Source: Aphis gossypii (taxonomy: Eukaryota; Arthropoda; Insecta; Hemiptera; Aphididae). Taken from it: 64,000 nt of DNA. Positions 1 through 14,500 of this stretch are shown here, piece by piece. The stretch lies in assembly GCF_020184175.1 (NCBI RefSeq), contig NC_065531.1, positions 75,796,604 through 75,860,603 of the forward strand, given 5' to 3'. How positions within the stretch are numbered: the stretch's first letter is position 1; every line of letters starts with the position of its first letter. The position numbers and the translations under genes are program-made. The notes beneath the pieces were generated by a model, which saw nothing but the letters and a program-made list of their open reading frames with translations, was not told the DNA's origin and did not search any database.

Positions 1-3000
1 ATACGCCTATTGGAAACTGTAGTTCTGAAAGCATAAAAAAAAATGTAAATTTAAGTGTTTTGAATCTTAGTCCTACTGTGGTGATATTCGACGCATACGA
101 TGTAATGATATAATCGATGTTGTTTACGAGTTTTCGTTCTCAACGACATTTTAGCAGGTACGACTTTGCGTGTACAGACCAACGTTGCCGTTTGAATTAT
201 TTACTTACATTATCGCGTTGTTGGATCGTATAAAATATTCGCTTATCCCGGGACTCAGATCTTTACATGGTCGTGTGTATTTCGTCACACTTAATATTTT
301 ATTTTTGAAAACGCAATACACAAGTGACCGCCGTCCATTAATTCTGACGTGCTCCACGTGATCCGAGACTTTTCAAATCTATACGATATGATTGACCGCA
401 AAATTTAGAATAATATAATACTTATATATATATTATAATAATATCATGTACCGTATGACCTAAGTATTTGAAGAATCGGATACACAATATTATTATTATG
501 TTATACATCACACGCCGCGCTGTAATCGTTATTTCGTTATTGGGTTATTGTATCGCCGCGGTGTATATAATATTACCATCGCGCGTTATAATCGTAAACA
601 AACAATTTACAATAATATATCTCTCTCGGCCGCCGTACCGATAAATAATTATTATAATACATAGTACCTATTTTAATAAGACGCGCCGCAATGGCGTAAT
701 GCATAAATTCGTTACATTATCACATGCGTAACATATACGACGTACAGTAGAAATTTTTTTTTCGCTTAATGCGTATAATCTCGAGAAAAACGATTTACAT
801 ATCCAAACAAATCGGTCTATATTATTCGATTTTAAAACGATGAGAACTCCGTCACAAATACCGTAGTCACACAAATCGTGTTAGTATCTATATTTAAACT
901 CGGTGTTTATATGTATGTTATGACATTCAAATTATGCAAAAATCACCAGACGAGCTTAGAATTTTAAATATGAATGATGTTTTGTATATAAATATGTGTA
1001 CAAAACGAACACGGTAGATAAACTGTATAATATAATATTATTGTATGTAAACAGTCAAGTACAATACACACAGTTAATACCTAGGCGGCTAAGTGTATAA
1101 ATCATAGTATGTAACTTATAAGTATTCTTTTAAAGTCAATGTTTCATCAGTCGTTGTGTGACATTATAAATGTTTAGGTAATGTAAATTTAACTTGTAAA
1201 ATCATTCTGTACTAACAATAACAATCATTTCATTGCCATTTACCTATATAGGCGTACCTACACTATATAGAATAAAAAAATTTTAAGTTTTTTTCATAGA
1301 ATAGACTTTTCACAATAAATTCTGAATCCAGTTTTAACCGCAGAACCGGTTATCCATTAAAATTAGTACCTATCTATAAGGGAAAATTTATAAAACAGTG
1401 TTTAAGCTTGTGTAGTAATACGATTGCAAATATAGATCGTGATTATTTCTAATTGGAATATCTCTGACAAACAATCTCCTAAATTATTTTACGTGGTTTT
1501 TGAATACTTTCCAAAACTATTGATTTGAATGTTGTTTTCTCTCCTAATAGTAGATAATTAATCCTTAAAACCTATAAAATATTTATAGAAAATAAAAGTA
1601 TATTTTTACCTAAATCACGTGTAACCTATGTACAGGTTATATATTATATTGTTATGTAATGAGTTCATATTGAGAATTATAGTAAATAGTGCGATTAAGA
1701 TGTCTTTAGGCTTTAGGGTATTACTTAACAACAACGTCAATATTATTCCATAATTAATATTAAGTATACATTATAGGTATTATTATACCTCATGTTATCT
1801 TTGAAGTACATATACTACGTGATGATCATGAAAACCAAAATTTAAAAATGTTCGTCGTCATTCAGTTTTCTTATAAACAATATTTTTAACCAACTTTTTT
1901 ATTTCATCTATACCTATCGTCGCATTTAATAAATTCTAAATATTTAAGTGGGCAATGGTCGTAGAGTCTGATAAAGAAATTCATAAATCATGTTGTAAAC
2001 TTACAACTGGTAAGTACTACAATTTCGTATATTATCTTGTTGTGTACAAAATGCAGCAGTTAATGTGTTATACAATATAATATAAAATAAATATTATTGT
2101 ATTATTTACTGTTTTTCATTTTTGTGCGAATCATAAAGCTAGGTATGAAGAAATTGATTAATAGCAGTGAGAGGGGTCCAGGGAGACCAACATTTTTAGT
2201 AAAAGGTAAATAATATACAACTTGGCAACTTGGGTCAACTATACGTCTATACTATAGTTATAATAGCTTTAGAGAAGTTTAACAACATTTTTAGAACGAT
2301 ATGGCTAACCCTTTTGGGTCATATCATAATCATATACAATATACTTAAGTATGGATCTTTTCAACAAAGCATTAGCAGACAGGAATCACCCTTCAGATAA
2401 AATTCTAGTTTCTTGACACGGTCATTTAGCATTTTTTTTCTTTTGTAGTTAATTTATCGATCAACAAAATATGTTGGTCCTTTCCTCAGTAGTAGGTACC
2501 TCGCGTATCCACAATTTAACTAGTGGACGTCATTCGGTTTGTTTTTATTTGTTCCCATTGACGTATTTGGTTTATTTTTTCCTTCTGCCAAAGGAATCAA
2601 ATCACAATGCTTCACACTGTAGTGTACGTCTATTTACGAGTTTTATGACGTACAAGCGACTATAGTCTGTTGAGGTATACAAACGAAAAGAATAGATTGC
2701 ACCGCTGTGGTGCCTACGTTTTGTGTTGCTGATCAAAAATAAAAACGGAACTCCATAACGCTTCTTTTTTTTTTTTTTGTTCGACCATTTAACGACAACC
2801 GGACCAGAACGGTTGTGTTTTAATCGGTTTGAACTGTTTCTCCTTTATTTTCGAAAATAAAAAAGTTAGTTATGGACCAATAATGAAGCCACCACCGGCG
2901 GCGTGAATCATGAACTAGCGGCACCGGAAATGGTGCAATAAAATTCGTATTTTCTTGTATTATTCTGTGACAGATATTTAATTATATACCTATCGTTATA

Positions 3001-4950
3001 ATAAAAAAAACTCGGAAAATAGCCTAGTATAAATGGCAAAATTGTCAAACAAAACGATAGACAATTGGAACAAATTAGTATGAAAAGATAAATGTATACA
3101 TAAGTCATAAATACATAATACATAATATATAGATACATTAAACACCTATTTATATATATATTTAACCATATTGTAGTTTCTCTTTGTATTTTTTTTTTTT
3201 ATTTTTTATTATTGCATAGAACGTTATTATTCAACGTTTTGATAAATCGGTTACGAATTAATTTTAAAAATATCATTTATTATTTATTTGATTACCTATT
3301 ATAATAATATATATAATGTATATATTATTCCAATATTTGTATGTGTATTATATTTAATATGTATACGTTTTTCTCGTGTATTGTAATATTCAGTTGAACT
3401 ACCAAAATGTTACTTTTCTCCATTCATAAATATATTATGGTATTTGTATAATTTATTAATAGATATTATAAAGAAAGGATGTTACGATTATTTGATTTTA
3501 TATATTATTATTGTACTGCGCTGGACGTTTAATAATATTCTTTCGTGCGTATTAATATTTAACATTTCCTGTTAACGACTTATGGAAATCGGGGTTCTTG
3601 TGTATAAATATCCAATAACGTCTACCTGCCTGTACACTCAATGATATTTTTATGCATATTGAATATTGTTTTTTTTTTATTTATATATCCGGGATTTTGT
3701 TCAAAAATACAATTATTCTGAAAATATTTTATTTTTGATTCACGAGTATATCCGCATAGGTCTATTAACGAGTATCCACCTCGTAGAGTATAATTATAAA
3801 AGTATTAACTATTAAGACAAGTGTGCCAAGAGTTGGTACTCGGTACTTATCTTATGCCCAACTGAGTAGTAGCCACTAGCTATACAGTATTAGTGCGTAC
3901 TCGGCAACTCGGCTAGTTGTCTTAACGAGTACACCGCGGTAATATTTTTAAAACCTTACACGTTTGTAGTAGGTATTCAGAAATAAAAGTAATCGCGTTA
4001 TAAGTATACGAACATGGAATTCACTATTTAGGTCTACACAAAACCGTGAACTATGAACCGACCTACTCAAATTCACATATTTCTGGGGCTCTTCGTCGTC
4101 TGAAAACCATTGTCGACAAGATTCGTGTTGCAATGGATCAATGATAATAATAATATAAATATAGTCAGACGAAGCTGTAGTAATTTAAGTACTTCTTTTC
4201 TACCGAAGTCGTCAATATTTTCGGATTTTTCCTCGTCAAATCGTTCCACAAAAATCTCTGACTCGACGACGTCATGATCATCTGCGGGGGAGGGACGCGC
4301 CCATTTAACTCTGATCATATCCACCCCTCTCCGCTTAATGCACCAACAATCGTTTGAGTTTAGATTTAGCTATTTACATACGGTCTGTGCGGTGTAAGTA
4401 CAATATATAAGTAAAATATTGACTGTAGCTTGACAAGTGAGAATGTACGAGATAGTCGATAGAAACCATACATCATAACGCCGCCGCCGCCGACTGTTGA
4501 AATAGAGGAGTGCTGTAGTCGTAGTGTACACAGGACAAAACACAAAATAAATAACAATGTTATGTCCGTAAAAGTCTGTAGTATGGTCTGTAAACCGAAC
4601 GCGATAATCTATATAGCGGAATGTAAATAATATACAATATTATGTTTATTAATAATGTAATAATCGATTAAAGAACGAATATCGTTCGCGTTTGTTGTGT
4701 GCGGTGAAAACAATAACGAATAAATTAACGAAAAAGTAAACATTTCGGAGTAATAAACAGTATGATGCTCGTGAATCGATCGAATTATTTTTCCGGTCGA
4801 ACTCGGAGGTTATCACTTATCAGTTTTCGGGCACGGTAGTAGCTGCTGCCGGTGTATTGCGATTTTATTGTTAAATGCAATTACAATTATTACGGTTTCG
4901 AAATGATCGCACTAAATCCCTCGAAAAAATAAACCCGTATAATAGTAATA
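1..4950. other. AT-rich upstream intergenic DNA, no gene recognised
   Basis: The stretch is strongly AT-rich, with short homopolymers, TA microsatellites and scattered TAGGTA-type motifs. The open frames are all short (under about 85 codons), of biased composition and without recognisable domains, so I call none of them. A loose inverted repeat of GTACTCGG-like words lies near 3830-3930. Upstream regulatory DNA or untranslated exons of the RasGAP gene that starts at 5598 could be here but cannot be told apart by eye. Confidence 0.6.
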
Positions 4951-4959
4951 TTTTTATCA

Positions 4960-5597
4960 GCGAGGGGAAGACTGTTACGGGAGGGCGCCTCCCCGCCGCA
5001 GCAGCAGCAGCGGCAGCAAACAAGACGTTCGAAAACGGGGAAAAAAAAAAAAAACAACATAAGACTCAGAAGTCGGGATCAAGTCTCGGTTTCGTCGTAG
5101 TTTACTCGCCGGCCGGTCGGGAATGCGACCTGCCGCGCCGCGGAGGTGGGGGGAAATATCTCGCCGCCGACACCTCCACCATCCCCTCGGCCCACGCACC
5201 GCGCGCGGCGGTCGGGCGGGGCGGGCGGGCGCGCGCGCGCACTCGCGACTATTCATACTATTCAACGTGAACCTGAAACGAACAACACCACCGCCGACTC
5301 TACGGGGCCACTCTACGGCGCGCCGGTTAGTCAGTGTAGTAATGTCATTCCGACGGTGCGCGTACGGTGCGTGTTTTGTGTTTGCGCGCGTTTAGTGTTG
5401 TATTATTTACCGTTTTTACCGTTGTCGTGCTCGCGTTTCCGTGGTATTTTTTTCCGAGATCCGATCGCGTTTACGCGTCGACAACCGATCATGTGATTCG
5501 ACGGTAGGTACCGATAGAAAAAAAAACCGTACGGGTAATCGATTGTGCGCAAAACGACGATAAATCTCACGCGACAAGTGCCGGACGCGCGCGACCG
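4960..5597 (+). promoter_or_regulatory. raskol: CpG-rich promoter and 5' UTR region of the RasGAP gene
   Basis: Base composition changes sharply from AT-rich to GC- and CpG-rich near 4970, and this continues through coding exon 1. An initiator-like TCAGT lies near 5330. If transcription starts around there, the leader holds two upstream ORFs: a 17-codon one at 5342-5395 and a minimal start-stop ATG TGA at 5491-5496. An in-frame TAG at 5505-5507 closes the main frame upstream, so 5598 is the first in-frame ATG. The start site is inferred; no transcript data are available. Confidence 0.5.
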
Positions 5598-8500
5598 ATG
5601 ACGACCACCGGACAACAACAGACCGCGGCCACGGTGACGACGATGACTGGCAGTCCGCGGCGGCGTCGCTCGACGTTTTACATTCCGCTGCAGGCCAGCG
5701 CCCGGCCCGCGCTGGCCGTGGCCCGGCTGGCGGACGCGATGCCGCAGTCGGCGGCGGCGGCCCCGCAACAAATCAAGTCGGCCAGCGGACGGGCCCTGTC
5801 CGCGTCCGCCCTGGCCCTGCTGCAGGCCGACCACCCGCCGTCGCACCGTCCGCCGACTTCGCCGTCGTCCAGCCGGCGCAGCTCGCCGCTGGCGTTCATC
5901 CGGCGGCCGTCGTCCCGGAAACTGGCCCGCAGCTCGTCCACCATAATCACCACGGGCGGACGGTGGCTGTCGTCCAAGGCCACGGCCGTGGGCCCGTTGC
6001 GCGTCAATTGCGGCGACAGTTCGTCGTCCATCGGCGGCGACACGAGCGGCGTCGTCCAGCAGGCCAACAGGTCGCCGCCGATCATAGTGATCGAAGGGTC
6101 GCCCGACGAGTTTTACCGCAGACGGCGTCGTCGGCGGCGCCACGGGGTGGCCAAGTCGGCCGCCAACTCGGCCGGAGAAGACGACAACCGCAGCGAGAGC
6201 GACGACTGCAACGATGACGCCGACCGCCAACTGTACGGCGACGACGAAGACGACGGTGACGACAACCGATCAGGTCAGTTGTCTCTGTTGCGGTGTTTAT
6301 TATTATCAATTATCGTTGAATACCTATACATCAGTGGCGCAATCTAGATTTGTTCAATTTGGGGGAGGGGGGGTCTTGGGATATTGTGACTTCAAAAAAA
6401 AAACGTTACAGCCGGTCGAAAATCAGAAAAACATTACCGATCGATGCTAAATTTCCAACTGTCCGATATGAATGGGTAGATAAATTTAATCGAATGAATA
6501 TAAAAATGTCGATTTTTGATTAATACGACGTTTGAAACGAGTAAAAACGTGGGGAACCCACCTTTCCCACCCTCTTTGGCGCGTCACCGCTGTTCCGCAA
6601 ACTGCGAGACGACGAACGGGGGATGAATTATAATATATATTGTTATACAGTCCAGCAATGCGGTTGTGGTGTACACGCGGTTTTATAATAATTATCGTTA
6701 ATATTTCGTCGTCTCTCTCTCTCTCTCTTTGTCTCTCCGATTTTAATAAAACCTCGGATCGGGCGAGCGGCTGTGTGGGCGTTCCGAGCGAGCCTATTGT
6801 TTTTTTATTTTATTTTTTTTTTGTTAATGTTCACCGGACACGCGGAACAGTCACCGCCACCAGGATTGAATGCAAATGAAGTCGTCGTCTAGACGACGGC
6901 GGGCGGCCATCCGGACGACGATTTCCTCGCGCTCAAACAAACACCCCGAAACGCGATTTGGAAAACGACGGTGTGTGTGGTTCCCCGTAGGTACCTACAC
7001 CACACCACCGTCGTCCGTTTCGTGCGATATACATATTATTATAGTTTAATTTGACGTTTTAAACGTTTTTTAGTGTGTGGTACATGATCCGAACCCGAGT
7101 TGAAGTGATAGTGACGGTATCGTTTATGATGAATAATGTAAAAAAAAATACCTATTTTGACAAGTTTATCATTTCGTAGAGCGGGCCCCGTCACAATTCG
7201 CACAACCGTGTATAACGCACGTGTACAACTGGCCGCCTATGAATAATGTAATAATAATTGCGCGCGCTTCTTCGAGCGCAAAACATACCTCTCTACAATT
7301 GGCTACTGGTATATGACTACTACTTATCACTAATTTTATTATTATTGTTGCACTCGTACTGTGTTAAGACGTATAATGATTCATTGTATATTATTATATA
7401 TACATTTATGAATAGTGATCATATAATCGTGCACGCGATATGACGTGCTAATTGCCGAACATTCGCTATACGAAAAACGGACACGTGTGTGTTAAAGTTT
7501 TTTTTCCGTTTTCGCGCGCGATTATTTCATTCGGAATTTTTCTTTTCGTTCCACCTGCCGCTCGAGTGGGCGTTTGTGTACCGAGTCTCTGAGGAATTTC
7601 CGTTGTTGGGTTTCGCGCGCGGTGAAAGTCGTTGAGTATCAAGCACTGTCGTCGACAACCTGTGTACACAACAATATTATTTAGTCACGCGGATTCTGCG
7701 ACCGTTTTTTTTTTCACTTACAAATATCGCTTTTTTTCGTTGTCGTGGTGTTCGATTGTTGTTGTTGTTTGTGTTATTAATACGATTTGACGAGGTGGAT
7801 TTACTGGCTGTCTGCGCTCGTACAAGTCTCCGGCGAGCCCCGAGTTAATTTCCATATTACGGCTCACCCTCGATATTTTACACTCTTCCTGACTCCCCTG
7901 CCGATGGCGATGGCGTGTTTAGAATTTAAATTTTTTTTTCTTAATTATAATATAATGTGAAACAGTTGTGTGGTTTTAAATATATAAAAATAACTTTATT
8001 AACTCGTTAATTAATCAGCGCAATAATAATAATAATCCTGTTGTAATATAGACAATACGTATAGGTGTATAATCGGTTTCAGTTTAAAGGGACGCATCGC
8101 ATCATTGCCCCCACCTCCCATGCTGCGACTCTGATCGTCGTTATTAAAACGTGGTAACTAATACAGTTTTTGATTTGACCTCGAGCGTTTGTGCGATTTT
8201 AAGCAAAATGTGTATTATAATATATTCTATTTTTTCATCATCGATGAGTAATTCGAAAATATCGTCGTCACGGTCCACTTCGCGTACCTACATAGTTTGC
8301 GCAAATCGTCGAGATATGTGTACTGTACTGTGTATACGTTTATCTTATATTGAAAAACTGCTGCCAAGTTTACGAGATTTATAGATCCCGCTCGTCGCAG
8401 CGTGTGTGTATGTAAACGTATTTGTCAACGCCAAAAAATCCATTAGGTTTTTGACGAGATCCGACGTTTATTATATTATTATTATTAGAGTTTCGTTTCG

Positions 8501-11500
8501 ACGACGTGTGACGTGTATTCGAATAAGAAATGAACTGTTTTCAGAGATCATTTTTTTTTTTTTTACCAAAACGAGTTCGATATAATATCATGAAATATCC
8601 ATAATATTACTGTACGGTATCTATATTGTTTGTATATGTAACACTATAAATACGTGCTAATCTTATAAATTCACCCGTTGGTTCGTTCTCATATTCATAT
8701 ATGTATAATAATAATAATAATACGTAACACGGCACGGTGTGTTGTTGAGCAATACAGAAACATTGTTGATATCGTGTCAAGGACAGATTTTTATACTGTT
8801 GATACCACGAGTTTTATGGACAATATTATTGTTAATATAACCGTCTGTACAGTCGTTGTAATCCAGTTTATTGTGACTGCGATACATTCTGCACAACTGC
8901 CAAAGAGGAGACTGTTTACAATTATAGGTTTGTAATACTTTCGAACGTGATCACTTCTTCTTTTCCATCAATTATAGTACGTGTTAGTGTATTGCTCATT
9001 AGTTATTATATATTAATATGATAATTTCTATTATATGTACTGTATACTTATATCGAAGAACCGCCAAAATTACCCGAATTAAAATCGAACGTTCATATTG
9101 TTATTCAATAATATAACATTTTATCGTCTAGCACGCGATCAATGCCCCGGAACCGGAAAACCGCAAAATAGAACCGTCGCATCTGCAATGCCGCCGTCAC
9201 TGCCGCGTAACGAAACCGGGACCAAATCAATCTATATGCGTTTAATAATTAATTTCTGTGCATTGTCAATCGTTTCTATAGACGGGCCACGTGCCGTTAT
9301 AATGACGTAATATAGATCCAATTTATTAATGGATCGGGTGCCATCTATCGGTGTTCTGCCAAATATCGTATATGTGTAGCGGTGAATCAGGTCCGTTATT
9401 GGACCATTATATTATTATGGCCAAGTCCAAACGTGAACTCAAGTGATCCCAAATGGACGTTTGGCATTATTGTATACATTATAATACCTTATACTATACC
9501 GCTGTTTACATCTGGTCCGGATTTCCTCTCACCCCTAGGAAAAAAGGGTGTTTCGGCGTGTGGGGTGTGTTCGTCTTTTGCAGACGTCTGACGAAAACCG
9601 TACGCGCGCCACTGCAGTTCTGTGCTACATTGAACATAAACCATTATGTAATGTGAAAAACTGTCAAGCGAGTCGTCCTTATAAGAAAAAAAACTGTAAC
9701 GTAGACTTTGACGGTATAACGATACAGTACATGCCTATGTACTCGCCGGAAATAAAACAAAAGAGACCGTTCGCGCCATAATGGGTACAAGTTTTTTAAT
9801 TGCTGTCCGATATAAAATGTTATATTATACTCTTAACGTCGCCGTCTGCAATTCGTTATAATTGTTATTAAACACGCGCGTGTGGCGTTTGTCGTGCGTA
9901 TGTGTAATGTGTAATATTTCAGCAATCGAACGCCACACACGTCACGATAAATGTATATTAATAATATTAATAATAATATAGGCGTCGGCCGTCGTATCTT
10001 ACATTTTTTTCTCGTCTTCTCTTACGCCGTGCCTTGTATCCTTGAAATCCAAGTAGATTTGTGATTTTTTTTCTTCCCCTTCGGTCCCTCCCCGCGGACG
10101 TTTCTCGCCAGCAACAAAGAAACACACTCCTCTCGTCCTCGTGCTGGGCTCGCGCTGCAGCTGCTCGTCGTCTTAAACCGCCGACAAAGACCACGCCCAC
10201 TATACACGCGCGAGTGGATGTGTGCACAGTCTTCTTTCTAGTATCCGACTTCTTCGTAGGTACCTACACACGTACGTGACAAAATATTTTACAGGTAACG
10301 ACCACCTGGACTCGACACAGAGCGGTGGTTGTAGGTAAGGCATTGATATACGTTGTAGTGAGATTTCTCGATTGTCGTGTGCCTCGGCCATAACGCTCCG
10401 GGTCTCTTTTTCAGTTAATATTTTTATATTTCGTTTCCTCAACCCTCGCCCTCCCTCCCGTTTAGTGTCTGGATGCGCTCTAATCATTTCCGCCGTCGCT
10501 AGAGTTAAACACCGTATACCGTCCACTCGGCTATTTTTTTTTTTTTTTTATTTCAACGAGGACAAAGCCCCGCAGGTTTTATTTTAATTTACAAAAATGT
10601 TAAATAAAATCATTGATAATATATCACGTGTATACTACTGTAAAATTTAAAAACTCGTAGGTACGCCCACTCGACTATTGTGCCAACGAAACAATACCCT
10701 GTCCTCCCGCAACTGACTTGACCACTGTATTTAGCACACTCAGACAAAGGGCATTTCACCCCTCCTTTCTCCTCCTAAAACGTGTCGTTGCATATTATAA
10801 AGGTCGATGACAATCGGCAGCGTATCATATTGTTACAATATCCGTAAGTCTAGAGCGTGTTTTGCACATCTCGTGCACCTGTTCGCGTTGAGACCGAAAA
10901 AGTGGGAGATTTCACATTAGGCATTAAAATTACATGCGTCATCTACAGCTGTTTGCTGGATAGATATTATTATAATTCTATATTCTACATACGCTGCAAT
11001 ATTATATATTTTATATTTTTTAATACTGTGCGTCATCAATATAGATCGCCGTTTGGGCTTCTTACGTAACGACCAACGTATTTTTATCGTTTATATTATA
11101 TTATTTCACTTTCTGCCGCCACTCTTATATTTTAGATGTCGCGGGTTGTCGGTTGGACGCCGGTGCCCGACATGTACGTAATAATAATATATATTATTTT
11201 AGCATATCGAGTACTATTATTATTATCGTGATCTCGCGGGACCCTTCGGCGTCGGTTTCTTTCCGTCTCTCTCCAGTCTCCACATCGTGCAACCGGCCGT
11301 AGCGTTACGACAACGGTATATCATATACAATATTATTATATCTGTAGCGTTAGAAAAAAAATATTAAATGAAAATCACGTTACTGACTAGTACGCAGTTA
11401 AGCAGCAGTCTGACGTGTCGTTTGATTGTCGTGACTACCTATAGGCTATATATAGGTAAACACCTATGTATAGTCTATAAGCAGCAGTGTTAGGTGGAGA

Positions 11501-14500
11501 ACTATGTGTATTTCGAGGGTGACGAGGGTCAGTAGTTTATAATAATAATAATTTTAAAATTTTTTTTTCTACAATACCTACCAAAACAAAATAAATAAAT
11601 ATATTTGTATAATATATAATGCTAGGTATTGTATTTGATTGTATTGTCGCGGTATATTGTGTTTTTTATTCAATATAAGTATGCCAGTATGTATCTTAGT
11701 ATAAAGTATACCGGTGTGTAAATTATTATTATTTTTCAAGATATCTGTTTTTTTTTTAAAAGTTATGCACCGTAAACAATATTTTATAATGTAAATTAGA
11801 TGGAAATATTATAGTGCGCATAGTAAGTGACTGGGGCTGAATTCTCTGCATGATGCATTTGCATAAAAGTAGTTAATCTACCGCTGTTTTTATTTTCTTG
11901 GGGGAGGGGAAATATTGGAGAATTATTTGTTGAGTTTATAATAATATGGCCAGTCTAACATAATGTACGTTTTTGCGTATCTTATCATTTTTTACGGCGT
12001 AATTGTTTTCGTTTTTTCTTAGTAACTTTTTACACAATTCCTCCCATATTTCATGTTTTGTAATTGAGCATATTTTATCTGTAGAATCGTTGTATTCTAC
12101 AATATATTATTTAATATATTTATTGCATTTTATTCTTCGGTGATGTAAAACATTTCTTACTAATCTCACTTTTGTCGCGTAATATATTATTATAACAATA
12201 CAGGTAGGTTTAAGGTTACTTGTTTTCATATAATATTGTTTTTGTATGTCAAACACACGGCTTACGATAAAAATTTTATTTTAAAACGCTTGACTCGCAG
12301 TAATAATTTGCAAAAGTTATCTTTTATATATTAGACGCTTTTAATGTATATTTTATACTTTCAAGTTCAATGGAATTGTTCGAATAGATTTAGAACTCGC
12401 TACAGCATCATATTATAAAATTTTAGTATGTACATACTAAAAATGTATGTCTGGAAACAATGTTTACGTAAGGATGGACCTGCCGAACGATGACAAATCG
12501 GTGAGAGGGGTGCGTGAGTTGTATTCTCGACGGTTGCTGCAGTATAGTAGGATGTACGGGCGACTGCTTTTGCGGTGAGACCACCCTGTATTGTTTATAA
12601 TTTGTTTGTAATGTCGAACGCGATATCTAACAGTGCACACTCTTGTGTGTGTGAATTTGAATGCTACGCCTACGTATCTATCACGTGCGATGAGAAAAAA
12701 TATCTGAAATTATTATAACACAAGCTTAATATAATATTATAATAGTAAGGCGTGCGTAAATATGTAAACAATCGCGATTACCATAATATTATGTCAATTT
12801 TAGAATAACGTTATATGTATATTATAATATCACGTTATAAGTAAAATACTAAAATTATTATACTATAAATCGGAAACGTGAGGTCATGATGTAAAGAACG
12901 ATCCTAGGATTTGCGAATACTGCAGATTATTTCATTTCTAAGAATTTTCAAATTCTCAATGATTTCGACAAACAAATCCCGGGCATAGGAGATAATGTGG
13001 TTTTTGCAGAGTTGGCGTATAAAAAAATCTGACGTCCTTGCATTAAGTGTTTTTTTTTTGTCCTTTTTATCATCGCATTCATAATAACGTTATAAAAAAA
13101 CATTTTTGTGCACCATAGTAGTTACAAAAATTGTATAATATCTATTATTTCAGTATTAAACAATTATTTATTGCGATCGTCTTAGTCAATAATTATCGTT
13201 GACGGATTGATAGATGGCAATAAGTGCCGTAACAATTTAATACAGGTCCTAACTGGTTTCGTTCGTGCGTTTTTCGATAGTGATTTGGAAACTTTTGGTT
13301 TCGATTTGCCGCGATCGCAATAGGAACAATAACGCTAAAAGAATATGGTTGGCGATCGCACGCCAAACTCGTTTCAAAAACACGTCTTCTCTCGTCCGGC
13401 TCAACGCTCCGCCGACCCTCCTCCTCCGGCGATCGACGATTTTCATTCGATTTTTCACTTTCCCGTGTCTCGCTCCGTCGAATTTCCCCTCGGTCGCTTT
13501 CCGGCCGAGTACTATATAAAAGTCGCGAATATTAACGTCGCGTTCGTCGTCGTCTGGTCCGATGGCCGTTGCACGCGCCCGAGAGAACGAACCGCGGTGC
13601 AGGTAGTAACCATCACACACAATTATCGTACGCGTCCGGCAACCGGTCGAGGAGGTTTAGGTATAATAATATTATTATATTTTATTTTCCTTTCTTTCTT
13701 CTTTTTATTATTATTTTGTCCACCAGGTCTGCGTGAAACGGCTGTGACGGCCGAGGAACAACGCGTATGTGCACAGTGCATACCTATTACTGGTTTTCGT
13801 ATCTTACGGAATCGTATTATATGGTTCAGAACCGGTTATACAGCGGGTCGTTTTTATGTGTGTGTACGATTATAATATTATTATCATGTGTGTGTGCGTA
13901 CTTCTACCTCGCCCTCTTTCCCCTCTGCATAGCGACCCTTCAGCGTACGACTGAATGATAATGACGTAGTAAGTACACTACGAACGCGTTCGGTTTTTTT
14001 ATATTTTTTAACCAAAACATTTTAAGCCGTTTATTCCGATCGACTGCGGCCGCTTTTTGCAATCCTTTGACGCGACTCGTATTCCACCGTGAGCACTCAT
14101 CCGCCGGACGATCGGGGGGAACGCGTTGGCTGTTGCGTAAAGCGTAACGACGCAATGTATAGAGGATCTCCGGTCACTTATCTCCTCCCCCCCCCCTTCA
14201 CCATACACACACTCGCCGAGTTCCGTCCGGTTTAAATCCAGGAAACTCTCGTTTCCCGTTTCAACAGTATAACACAGAATGGGATTTTTGACTATCACAG
14301 CTGTATAATAATATTATAATATTGTTTTATCGTAATGTTTTATTAAAATATATATATAATATTATTATTGTTGTTGTTGTTGTATAATATCACGATACAG
14401 TGTGTACCAACGCGTACGATTCGAACTAGACGCGTTTGATAGTTGTTTAGACGGGGCCGCTCGGGAGCGACAGCAATGCTTAAAAATATAATATACGTTG

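Noticed and set aside
4875..5270. 131-codon plus-strand ORF with poly-Ala and Lys tracts
   Set aside because: It spans the change from AT-rich to CpG-rich DNA, is built of simple repeats, and lies upstream of the likely transcript start. No domain is recognisable.
5403..6230. 275-codon minus-strand ORF opposite RasGAP exon 1
   Set aside because: Its open length follows from the high GC of exon 1. The product is Arg/Gly-rich low complexity with no domain, and the plus-strand exon has a clean donor and fitting phase.
13345..13875. 176-codon plus-strand ORF in RasGAP intron 1
   Set aside because: It has mixed low-complexity content, no known domain, and an internal stretch translating a T-rich intron-like segment. 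Phase does not join to downstream exons.
14395..14440. Possible tRNA B box (TTCGAAC-like)
   Set aside because: No matching A box or cloverleaf stems could be drawn around it.
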